64,000 nt of DNA. Origin: Acanthochlamys bracteata. Lineage: Eukaryota > Streptophyta > Magnoliopsida > Pandanales > Velloziaceae. Under the pieces are notes generated by a model, which saw nothing but the letters and a program-made list of their open reading frames with translations, did not search any database and was not told where the DNA came from. Of this stretch, positions 49,310 to 60,700 are shown one piece after another. The stretch spans positions 3,875,489 through 3,939,488 of the forward strand of contig CM034144.1 in assembly GCA_019914995.1 (NCBI GenBank). The letters run 5' to 3'. The first letter of the stretch is position 1. Every line of letters begins with the position of its first letter. The position numbers and the translations under genes were made by a program.

Positions 49310-50569
49310 TTTCGATGCTCTTTTCTTATGTTTTAAATCTCTAGATTGGTTATTGGCTAACCTTGACCCATTTTACCGTATGTGTTCTTCGAATTTGAAA
49401 TATCGAAAGTTCGTCGTTGCCATGTGGGGCTGATTGAGTCTAAATTACTCGACTCGGTAAGTTTTCTTAGTCGATAACCCTAATATTAGTCGATGGTTGA
49501 ATTGTGAGTTATTGTTTGAGAACTGGATTAGTTCGCTTATTGCGATTACATTGTATGATATTGATAATAGGATTAAAAGCGGAGTTGTCGAGGGACCCGG
49601 ATTGGCGATAGCTTTGGTTTTGGATAATTACGTGCACCCTAGGTGAGGGTTACCGTGTCTTTCCTTTTCTAGTGATATTCTTAGGCCGTTTGGCACAGGT
49701 AACATCCACTTGGAACCTCGGCATACCTTGCCACTTTCTATGTATAGATTAACTTATTCCTCATGCTATATTATGTATGTTATGTGAAGCATGCTTATAA
49801 AGGATCCATAACGAACTAACCTAGAAAGCATGTAGAGTTTAATGACTTGGTTCGTTAAAGAAGCAATGGAAGGAACTACTAGGCATGCTTAGGAGTTTTG
49901 CATGTAATGTAAAATTTTAGTTGTAAATCATGCTTATATAACATAATATGTATAATTATAATAGCATGCTAGCATTTCATGAACCTAAGTGGCATGATTA
50001 TCGAATATGTTTGACGTACACGTTACTGCTTATATTTCAAACATGCATAAATATGTTTATGATAGCATTTCAATGCATTGGGCATATCATATCACTGTGT
50101 GAAAGCCTATCATATTACATCTACTTGTTAAGGATTGTGGGACAATACAGAACCTTACAAGTATTGCCCTAACTCATATTATGGATGCTTGCATGTACGC
50201 TGAGTCTTAGGATATACTGGACAGCGAGATATATAGATAGCCGGTGAATCCCAAAACATACTAGGCATCGAGCTATGAGATGTGTATTACTAGTAGATCT
50301 CAGAACATACTGAACATCGAGATATATGAATAGCTGATGAGTCCCAAGACATACTGGACATCGATCTACGAGATATAGATAGCATGTGGGTCTCAAGACA
50401 TATTGGGCACTGAGCTTATTAACTCTGATATATATAAAGGTACTATATATGTATGCTTGTTTGATATATATAGTGACGTGATACGAGCTGAAGATGTGAT
50501 CTCACTCGATCACTTAAGCTATATTGTCGCTTCTGATACATTGCATGCATTATTATCATATGATTGCTG
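49310..50569 (+). repeat. Right LTR of the plus-strand Gypsy element (partial)
   Basis: Matches the left LTR and carries subrepeats at 50200-50410. Similarity to the left LTR is lost after about 50569, where the promoter/exon-1 array begins. Confidence 0.75.
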
Positions 50570-51819
50570 TATATAATAAATCCATGCTTTCTAATTTTCC
50601 AAAAACTTTTTCTTAAATAAGGTGTATGACTTGTTTAGATTTGAAAAGCTTCTAATACCACATACAACGTGAGCCCGAACGTGCCTTAAGAGCTGTTAGA
50701 GAATGTGCCTTACCTTCTTGGTTTCATCTTGATGTAAACTACTAGGCTCTTTGAAAGAAAATCTGTTTTTGGGAAGTGCATCAATAGCAATGGGTTACAT
50801 AGGCACGAATTGAAGTCACCAAAGAATGCAAGGAAAGCAGCTCCTATCAAATAGGCCTTAAGGTTTAGAATCCCAATACTCACCCTTACAATTTTACTGC
50901 TCTTACTGCCTTCCTTTTTACTCTTGATTAAGCTCTTTGATGGGCAAATGCCAATAGTTTAGATATCACCAGCATAGAATAGGAAATGGGGCATTTTGAC
51001 GTGTAGAAGAATAGGGTAACGCTAATGGTAAAAGATGGACTTAACTAGTTTATTTTAAGTCAAACTAAATATAAGTGATATATTAAAATAAATAATTATA
51101 AAATTTGCAAATAACATTAGATTTAATTCTCACAATTAAGAAAACAATGTGAAACTTGTGTGAAGAAAACAAAAAAACAATACAACGGAATTTAGAAAAT
51201 ATTTGGTAGTAATTCTAAAAATTTTTTTTTTTTTAAATAAAGAATATTTTAAAAACTTTTAAAAAATGAGCTTTATATTTTATATTTAAAAATAAAAAAA
51301 TTAATAATAAATTTCACTACGTAGATATTTTTACATAATTTTGAAAAAAATTTAAAAAATATTACAGAAATTTATTGAAATATATAAAAATTAAAAAGTT
51401 AAAAATAAAAAAAATTTAAAAACTTATCTAAACAGTACCTTAGGGCTTTATTATAAGTCCACATCTAATATAAATAAATAAATTACTTTGGTGACTAATT
51501 TTTTTAGATCCTCTAACAATTTGGAAAAATCTTTTTTTGATAAATCATATATTAATAAAATAATTTTTAATTATAAAAAATACTTTCGTTCACTTGACCA
51601 CTATATTGAGCTAATAAATTTGATGTGGCAGTCAGAAGTTAGAACTTAGCAAGCATGTTAACCGCCATCCCCCTAAATAAGTAGCACTTCTAATCACGAT
51701 GAAGCGCCTAGTTTTTCCGACACTTCTCCGAGCCCAACGGAATCTCTGGAATTGTTTCCTTTACCTTCCTTTTTTTTTGTAAAATGTCCGATCTCAGCCG
51801 AGCTTAGCCTGCTACTTCC

Positions 51820-52022
51820 ATGGCTGCTGAAGCTTCCCCATTTCCGCTAGATCTCTGTGGTACAAACCCAAGCGACTTTACCTTTCAAGACACCGACGAC
51901 AACGGAGGTCGGTCTACTCTACATCGCCCCCCTCTCTCTTCCACTCATGAAGTCGTCGCCTCTCTCCTACCTCCCTCTCCTCCCTCGCTCTTCAACTCTT
52001 CCCCTCGTCTTCTCACTAGATT
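51820..52022 (+). pseudogene. Truncated exon-1 copy 1 of the O-fucosyltransferase-family gene
   Basis: Starts [12 protein letters not shown] like the real exon and keeps [14 protein letters not shown] and [11 protein letters not shown]. It then runs into the CA/TA tract instead of continuing to the membrane anchor, so it encodes at most an 80-residue peptide with no enzymatic domain. An upstream ATG 36 bases before it (51784) closes after seven codons at a TAG. Relative to the real exon it has a few small indels and substitutions. Confidence 0.9.
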
Positions 52023-52061
52023 GCGCGCACACACATACACACACATATATATATATATATA
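52023..52061. repeat. CA/TA microsatellite at the unit 1/2 junction
   Basis: GCGCGCACACACATACACAC followed by (AT)n. The same tract joins units 2 and 3 (53545-53582) but is absent from the real exon 1 after 55035, so it marks the duplication joint. Confidence 0.9.
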
Positions 52062-53582
52062 AAATTTATACTCATACTAATTTTATGATCTATAATTCAT
52101 CCATGCCTTCTCATTTTCCAAAATTTTTTTTCTTAAATAAGGTGTATGACTTGTTTAGACTTGAAAAGCTTAAAATACCACATACAACGTGAGCCCGAAC
52201 GTGCCTTAAGAGCTGTTAGAGAATGTGCCTTACCTTCTTGGTTTCATCTCGATGTAAACTACTAGGCTCTTTGAAAGAAAATCTGTTTTTGGGAAGTGCA
52301 TCAATAGCAATGGGTTACATAGGCACGAATTGAAGTTATCAAAGAATGCAAGGAAAGCAACTCCTATCAAATAAGCTTTAAGGTTTGGAATCCCAATACT
52401 CACCCTTACAATTTTACTGCTCTTACTACCTTCCTTTTTACTCTTGATTAAGCTCTTTGATGGGCAAATGCCAATAGTTTAGATATCACCAGCACAGAAT
52501 AGGAAGTGGGGCATTTTGACGTGTAGAAGAATAGGGTAACGCTAATGGTAAAAGATGGACTTAACTAGTTTATTTTTAATCAAACTAAATATAAGTGATA
52601 TATTAAAATAAATAATTATAAAATTTGCAAATAACATTAGATTTAATTCTCACAATTAAGAAAACAATGTGAAACTTGTGTGAAGAAAACAAAAAAACAA
52701 TACAACGGAATTTAGAAAATATTTGGTAGTAATTCTAAAAATTTTTTTTTTTTTTAAATAAAGAATATTTTAAAAACTTTTAAAAAATGAGCTTTATATT
52801 TTATATTTAAAAATAAAAAAATTAATAATAAATTTCACTACGTAGATATTTTTACATAATTTTGAAAAAAATTTAAAAAATATTACAGAAATTTATTGAA
52901 ATATATAAAAATTAAAAAGTTAAAAATAAAAAAAATTTAAAAACTTATCTAAACAGTACCTTAGGGCTTTATTATAAGTCCACATCTAATATAAATAAAT
53001 AAATTACTTTGGTGACTAATTTTTTTAGATCCTCTAACAATTTGGAAAAATCTTTTTTTGATAAATCATATATTAATAAAATAATTTTTAATTATAAAAA
53101 ATACTTTCGTTCACTTGACCACTATATTGAGCTAATAAATTTGATGTGGCAGTCAGAAGTTAAAACTTAGCAAGCATGTTAACCGCCATCCCCCTAAATA
53201 AGTAGCACTTCTAATCACGATGAAGCGCCTAGTTTTTCCGACACTTCTCCGAGCCCAACGGAATCTCTGGAATTGTTTCCTTTACCTTCCTTTTTTTTTG
53301 TAAAATGTCCGATCTCAGCCGAGCTTAGCCTGCTACTTCCATGGCTGCTGAAGCTTCCCCATTTCCGCTAGATCTCTGTGTACAAACCCAAGCAGCTTTA
53401 CCTTTCGAAGACACCGACGACAACGGAGGTCGGTCTACTCTACATCGCCCCTCCCTCTCTTCCACTCGCAGAAGTCGTCGCCTCTCTCCTACCTCCCTCT
53501 CCTCCCTCGCTCTTCAACTCTTCCCCTCGTCTTCTCACTAGATTGCGCGCACACACATACACACACATATATATATATATAT
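52062..53582 (+). repeat. Promoter/exon-1 tandem unit 2 (hybrid)
   Basis: 1521 bp. The left half matches unit 3 almost perfectly (for example AAAGCTTAAAATACCAC and TTTTTAATCAAAC, where unit 1 has AAAGCTTCTAATACCAC and TTTTAAGTCAAAC). The right half matches unit 1 rather than unit 3. The switch lies between 52580 and 52594. Confidence 0.93.
53341..53544 (+). pseudogene. Truncated exon-1 copy 2 of the O-fucosyltransferase-family gene
   Basis: Begins [12 protein letters not shown], followed by [19 protein letters not shown] as in the real gene, then shifts frame and stops after 66 codons. It is cut off by the CA/TA tract. The upstream ATG (53305) again meets TAG after seven codons. No anchor or catalytic domain follows. 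Confidence 0.9.
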
Positions 53583-54796
53583 AAAATTTATACTCATACT
53601 AATTTTATGATCTATAATTCATCCATGCCTTCTCATTTTCCAAAATTTTTTTTCTTAAATAAGGTGTATGACTTGTTTAGACTTGAAAAGCTTAAAATAC
53701 CACATACAACGTGAGCCCGAACGTGCCTTAAGAGCTGTTAGAGAATGTGCCTTACCTTCTTGGTTTCATCTCGATGTAAACTACTAGGCTCTTTGAAAGA
53801 AAATCTGTTTTTGGGAAGTGTATCAATAGCAATGGGTTACATAGGCACGAATTGAAGTTATCAAAGAATGCAAGGAAAGCAACTCCTATCAAATAAGCTT
53901 TAAGGTTTGGAATCCCAATACTCACCCTTACAATTTTACTGCTCTTACTACCTTCCTTTTTACTCTTGATTAAGCTCTTTGATGGGCAAATGCCAATAGT
54001 TTAGATATCACCAGCACAGAATAGGAAGTGGGGCATTTTGACGTGTAGAAGAATAGGGTAACGCTAATGGTAAAAGATGGACTTAACTAGTTTATTTTTA
54101 ATCAAACTAAATATAAATGATATATTAAAATAAATAATTATAAAATTTGCAAATAACATTAGATAGCAAATTCTCACAATTAAGAAAAACAATGTGAAAC
54201 TTGTGTGAAGGAAGAAAAAAAAACAATTCAACGCAATTTAGAAAATATTTGGTAGTATTTTTAAAAATAATTTTTTTTTTAAATAAAAATTATTTTAAAA
54301 ATTTTTAAAAACGAGCTTTGTATTTTATATAAAAAAATATAAAATTAATAATAAAATTTTACTACGTAGATATCTTTACATAATTTTGAAAAAAATTTAA
54401 AAAATATTACAGAAATTTTATTGAAATATATAAAAATTAAAAAGTTAAAATAAAAAAAATAAAAAGCTTATCTAAACAGTACTTTAGGGCTTTATTATAA
54501 GTCCACGTCTAATATAAATAAATAAATTACCTTAGTGACTAATTTTTTAAGATCCTCTAACATGTTGGAAAGATTTTTTTTTGATAAATCAGATATTAAT
54601 AAAATAGTTGTGGATTATGAAAAATACTTTCGTTTGACCACTAGAGCTAATAAATTTGACGTGGCCGTCAGAAGTTAGAACTTATCCCCCTGAATAAGCA
54701 GCACTTCTAATCACGACGAAGCGCCTAGTTTTTCCGATACTTCTCCGAGCCCAACGGAATCTCTGGAATTGTTTCCTTTACCTTCCTTTTTTTAAA
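53583..54796 (+). promoter_or_regulatory. Promoter region of the O-fucosyltransferase-family gene (unit 3)
   Basis: About 1.2 kb upstream of the gene and the third tandem copy. The left half (to ~54117) is near-identical to unit 2. The right half is the most diverged of the three. Just before the ATG lies a pyrimidine-rich patch (54768-54790, TTTCCTTTACCTTCC), common in plant core promoters. No clear TATA box was placed. The same elements exist upstream in units 1 and 2, so initiation from those copies is possible. Confidence 0.6.
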
Positions 54797-57700
54797 ATGT
54801 CCGATCTCGGCCGAGCTTTGCCTGCTACTTCCATGGCCGCTGAAGCTTCCCCATTTCCGCTAGATCTCCGCGTACAAACCCAAGCAGCTTTACCTTTCGA
54901 AGACACCGACGACAACGGAGGTCGGTCTACTCTACATCGCCCCTCCCTCTCTTCCACTCCCAGAAGTCGTCGCCTCTCTCCTACTCCCTCTCCTCCCCCG
55001 CTTTTCAACTCTTCCCCTCGTCTTCTCACTAGATTCGTCAGTAGATCACAGGAATTGAACGGCAGTGATTGGCTATGGAGCTTGAGCTGGAGCTGGAGCT
55101 GGAGCTGGTTCTGGTCTTTGATTACAAGTGAGAGTGAGCTGTCGGGGAGGCGGGGACAGCGGCAGCAGAAGAGTTTGAGGAGGGGAATCAGAAAAGTATG
55201 GAAACTTCGGAGGGATACCAAAGGGTTTATTGCTTGGGCAACTCTGGTGGCGTTTTTCTTCGCTGTGAACTATTCGATGATCTCCAATCTACAAGGCATC
55301 TCTACTCCCGGAAAGATTGTTCCTGTTGCAAACCACACACTGTCGTCGCTCGCTACAGTTTTGGTACTTGCAAATTTCCAACTTAGCTCTTCTTCTCGCA
55401 TACTCTTATCATGTCCTGTCTTGATATTGGATGTTTTATTATTTCATTGTTTGCGTGAATCATGTAGCTTGTAAGACATAGGTATTCTATGCTGCCAATT
55501 GTTTTTCAATCATTTACTTGCCATCATGAATCAAGCATTAATCTTTTGAGGATTTGAACTCTTACTGTGATGATTCCAGAGCAACTGGAGAAACTTAAAG
55601 CCTATAAATAAATAATTGTAACTGAAAATAGGATTACTAAATCAAGCTAAGCACTTGAATAATTGAGGAGTGATGAGAAACGACCTTTGTCCTGGTAGAC
55701 GCCTCCGTGCAGGATTTAGGTACTTCAAATGAAATACATCGACCAAATCAATTCCTTGAATGACGAGAAGTAGAAGTTAAGCATCATCACGTTGAGCCAA
55801 AGATCTAATATTAATATTAAGATTAGTAATGTATGACCGATAGAAACTCGAGAGTTCTATAAGAACTGAGAAAGAAAGTATCTTGCCTTTAAAAGAGAAT
55901 CAGTATTATGATATAAATAATCGAAAACAGATGTAGAAGTTCTACCTACATACACATTTCCATTTTACTAAAAAGCAGGAAAATTGTAAGAAAGACAGAC
56001 TAGATCGACACTGTGCAACTAATGGTTTAGTGATCATGGTTACTAACCAGGTCTACCTTTTTTACTTCTATTAAAGTAGAAGTAGAATTCTTGACTTAAT
56101 TTCTAACGATCCCCAACCTAAACAAAAATTTGAAAAATACAAAACATTTCCAATCTAAGTTAAAACAAGCAATATAGCTTAATAAGCCAAATGCAGTAGG
56201 TATGGATGCATTTCGGACTTTTCAATTATGTGTTTAGTAACTTCTCAAAATAATGCAACTTTAAAAGCCTAATATCAAGATTACTTTGGATAGGACAATG
56301 TCATATTAGTTTCTTCTAAATATTCAACGTCAAAGTTTGCACATGAAACCTCTTTTGTCTTATTAATAATATGCATAGGGGTACTTTTAGTGGCTGTGAG
56401 GTTAAGTTTGGAGCTTCGACCTAATATTTTTTTGAGGGAAAAAACGAGGGAAAAACCTACACACCGGTCCCAAGAAATGGGTCATTTCTTGTTTGCCTCG
56501 GAAAGGTATGAACCATGACATCTTAATACGCCTTTTCTAGGGATGGAATCCCTTAGCATGTCTATTTTCAAGAACAAAGCCGTCATCTTCAATTCACTTA
56601 ATGATCTCCATCTTGGTATGTGAATTAACAACTACATAGCCATCAGTCTAATGCTCACATTAAATTTTCACCTTTGCTCATCTCTATTTCAGCCAGCTTT
56701 CTCTTATCAGGCGTTAGCTCAATATTATGATAAAATTGTTCATGAATGTTTCAGCCAAATCATCCTAAGTCTCTTTTTTATTTCTCTAAATTAAACCACC
56801 ATTTGAATGCGGGACCTGTCATAGTATCTTTAGAGTTGTACATCATCAGTTTCTCAGAGTCTTAATAAGGACAATCTTGTTGTACAAGGAAGATGGATGT
56901 GCAATCAGAATTCTTTCGAAATCTTTTGAAACTTAAGCATTTGAAATCTTAGGTAGCTTCTCACTCCATTCCGAAACATGGCATATATTCTACCTTTCTA
57001 GCTTCACACCACTATGAGCAGCTAGTAGTCATTATAGAATAATCCTTCCTTACGTTCGTCTCGTAATGAGGCCGGTCCCAGATAGCTTTTACTTTGGCTA
57101 GCAACTTCCATATACGTGCTTAGAAGCCCCTGTACAAGTAGCTCTAGAGTATATAAACCATCAACTTCAGTTTGAGATGACTCAAATTGGATGATTTGCC
57201 CTTCCAAATATAAGGTGTATTACCCCATTTATTTGACAAATACTTCAAAATACAACTGGTAGACTACCCGTTATAGATATTCGGGTGCTCCAGAATTTAG
57301 AGCAAAATCATGTCCATCAATTTGTTTATTCTTCCTTGATGCTACCCATTAGATTGAGGGAGTAAGTATTAGTTTCTCATTGTAGAATACAAGACACTCC
57401 ACAAAAGATTGTCAAGTCATTAGAAGTATATTTATCAATGCAATCATATCTAAAAAATTTAGTCTTTCTACGCATCTGGTTGTCTACACCACTCCTAGTC
57501 ACATTAAATTTTTCAAGCACCAGTTTTACTTTCATCACAGAAAGGACAGAATCTGGTTGTAGCTATTGAAGCAATTTTAATTTTCTGTATGCTCTCAGGA
57601 TGAATGGAAGCCATACAAAAAGTTCCTAAAACCTCGGAAAGTCATTTTAAGTAGGCTGCTGGCTTTGGCAGCACATGCCCTCTCTGAGGTAGTTTATTAA

Positions 57701-60700
57701 TTTTAACAGAGGTATGATTATTGCAGAACTCGGAGTTTTTTTAGTATTGTTCTGATAACTTTTATTGCAACATTTCACAGTCAGAGGACAAACCAGAGTC
57801 TCGTGATCTATGGCAGGAAGACCTAGCTTCTGCATCTTCCTGGGTTCCATGCGCTGAAAAGTGTCATTGGGAAAGTTCTGGTACTATTGTTCCAACTTGA
57901 AGTCTAAGTTTCTGTTATACCTTTCTTTTAGGTCATTAGTTTTCATGTACTTTGATACTCATCTACATGTGCTTGAGAGTACATGGAATTATATCATTAT
58001 GCTTCTTTTGGATAGTTATACGTGTTTATGATTAGGGGGAACTATTTTGCAATACAGTTACTAGCTTATTGTTCTTCTGCTCATCCTTGGTAATTGTTGC
58101 TAATTGTGAACGTTTCCTTTCATACAAGGGGGACGCAATGGGTACATTTTAGTCAGTGCAAATGGTGGTATAAACCAGCAGAGGGTAGCGGTAAGCACAC
58201 ATTTGTTTGACAACTGATATGTAATATATTAATCGTGGAATCTGTTTCTTCATGTTGCTAGTGGAATCTGTTTCATTTGGATGCTTACTCAATTGAGTTT
58301 GACATGGAAAATTCAGAAAATCTTCTTATAGTGTTCAGTCAATGTATATTATGGTGAAAATCGATATATTACACACCAATATATTGGAGTCTTTCCTAGT
58401 CATGCAAACACAAATAGTATGCTTATATGTGTGTTGAGAGTAGATTATCATAGTTTTGCTTATATGTATAATTCACATGTAAAATGACAGTTTTGGCCTC
58501 CTTAAGAAGGGCGATATTTTACTGGATGGGACAGCCTAACTTTATCTTCTCAAAATTAATTATTATTCTCTCCAAATTAGCAGAAAATTCTTTTGGTTTG
58601 TGAAAAGTTCATGAAGCACAATACAATAGAAATAAAAATCTTGTCCCATTCAATCAATAATTGATCAACTAAACAATTCGTCATGTATATAACTAGTCTT
58701 GATTTTTCCTCTACCCACTGGTCCTATAACGATCCACATACTTTAAGGCAATAGAGGCTAATTTGTTTGATTAATTAGGCTGTTCTTATTCTTGTTGCCT
58801 GTGTAGCTTTTAGTATTTATTTTATGCCTCTGCAGATCTGTAATGCTGTTGCTATAGCCCGTTTACTCAATTCAACTCTTGTTCTTCCAATGTTTCAGTA
58901 TAGCAGTGTTTGGCATGATACAAGGTAAGTGTGCTTTTCTCTGGCAATACATGTTTCTCTTTCGACAAAAGTAGTTTTTGATTTATATTTATATCTATTC
59001 TAGTTTATCTGTTAGATTTATTACACATAAGTGACTTTATTGAGTTCTACATTGTAGCCAATTCAGCGATATATATCAGGAGGATCACTTTATCAATTCC
59101 TTAAGAGATGACATTCGAATTGTGAAGGAGTTGCCACCAGAATTCAAGTCATTAGACTTGGAAGCGATTGGTAGTGTTGTAAGTAGTACCACCTTTCCTG
59201 CCATAACTAATTTATGTATTAAAAGTGTATATAGCTGTGAATAAGATTCTACCAACATGTATAAGGCAAGGGAATTGCATATTCGGTTTCAGCTTGGCTT
59301 GACTAACCAGATTGTGCTTACATTGTTGACATAGTATAGGTTGATTGTTTGGCTCATGCTTGTCACTTGAAAATTAAGGAGTCCTGCTAATTACTTAGAA
59401 GTAAATGAGCCAAAAAAACCAATCAATCTAGATGTCATTATCTTGAAAGTTTTGCATGTTCTTTACAACCACGATAATTAGCATTACTCACTAGTTATTT
59501 AGCTTCCAGGAAATATGCTAATTTATATTTCGCATGTGTATTCATTTTCTTGTTACACATTCTTAGGTAACTGATGAGGATATAATGAAAGAGTCCAAGC
59601 CAAGTTTCTATTTGAAGAAAATTCTACCTATCATCCTTAAGAATGGAGTTGTTCATTTAATTGGATTTGGGAACCGCTTGGCTTTTGACCCAATACCATT
59701 TGAATTGCAGGTATGCAGAAATGCAGAGATCTAAAAGTTTCTTTTTTTCTCTAAATCTAAGAGATAATGTTTAAGTTCTTCCATCTCATTATGTGAGTTG
59801 CAGTAAGAATCTTTTGATAATGCCACATCTAAACTGACGTATGATAAAAGGGATACCGCTCAAGTCACGCTATTGGGATTATGTTGGATATGTTTATGCC
59901 ATCTGCTGTAATACCCTTTCTCATATTGCCTGTTTCCAATTTGACATTGCACTTAGGATTGTCCTTTTTATTACTTCAGGAATGCCTTCGCATTAATGCA
60001 GGACTAGATTCATGCTACAGAGTATGTCCAGTTTTTCGTTATATGCCCAACCCAATCCAACTTTACTCCTTGACCTGGACTTGGTACGCACTGACTAGAA
60101 AATTGTACAGCAGAAGTTTGTCTTTATAAATCCAGTAGGCTAGATTGATCTAGACCAAGTACTAATAGGCTAATGGTAATTTAGCTTAAGCAATGATTTT
60201 GTTATATGCCTATTGATTAGCTACATTATCTAAAACATGGCACTTGGCTAAATTATTATTTAATATCATTGCGCATGTATTAAATTAGTCGTATTAATAG
60301 TATCGTATTCAATTAAGTATTTTCATTTACTTTGTGCAGTCTTTATTTCTGTATTTAAAACGTCTAGTAAATAATTTTTAATGTAATAGAATAAATGATA
60401 GTTAATTTTAATATCCGGTATCTTTATATGTTTTATTAGATTTGTCAAACATGTCATTGATATGCTGTTTGAATAATTTTATCTCTAGAAACAAACATTA
60501 ATATCTTTAAGATATGTGCCATTTAATTAAAGAATCCTTACTAAATTCTTATTCAATTTATCCACCAAACATCTAGTCTAGCAGCTAGCTTAAGATCTCT
60601 TATAGTTTCCTCATGGGACACCATAAATTTCTTTACATCTAAGATTAGCTCCTTATCTTAGAGATTGTACACACTTGAAATTATTCATTCTATTGCTATG

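Larger units (their letters stand above)
43390..50569 (+). mobile_element. Second Ty3/Gypsy element, plus strand, heavily decayed (fossil)
   Basis: Left LTR ~43390-45567 (ends GGGTCGTGACA), a primer-site-like TGGAATCATAGCATGG at 45571 (compare the tRNA-iMet type TGGTATCAGAGC), a ~3.7-kb AT-rich interior with almost no readable coding, the GAGGACGAATTTTTG stretch and purine tract AAGGGGG at 49286-49309, then a right LTR from about 49310 to 50569. The GAGGACGAA-then-purine-tract ending is typical of Tekay-like chromoviruses, and MLTWRIEVMKL near 49190 may be a trace of the C-terminal chromodomain. The two LTRs are unequal in length. The right one stops at the gene-promoter tandem array. Far too degraded to be active. 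Confidence 0.75.
50573..52061 (+). repeat. Promoter/exon-1 tandem unit 1
   Basis: First of three direct copies (the GGTGTATGAC anchor lies at 50621, 52141 and 53663). It holds ~1.2 kb of upstream DNA of the glycosyltransferase gene and ~200 bp of its exon 1, ending in a CA/TA dinucleotide tract. Its left half differs from copies 2 and 3 at many scattered sites. From about 51061 on it is nearly identical to copy 2. Confidence 0.93.

Noticed and set aside
50169-50396. 75-codon minus-strand frame with repeating Cys/His/Leu pattern
   Set aside because: It is a translation of the ~40-bp LTR subrepeats; a similar frame occurs at 44378-44575 for the same reason.
54778-55221. 147-codon minus-strand frame antisense to exon 1
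   Set aside because: It is a shadow of the GC-rich exon; the plus frame carries the membrane anchor and joins exon 2 in phase.
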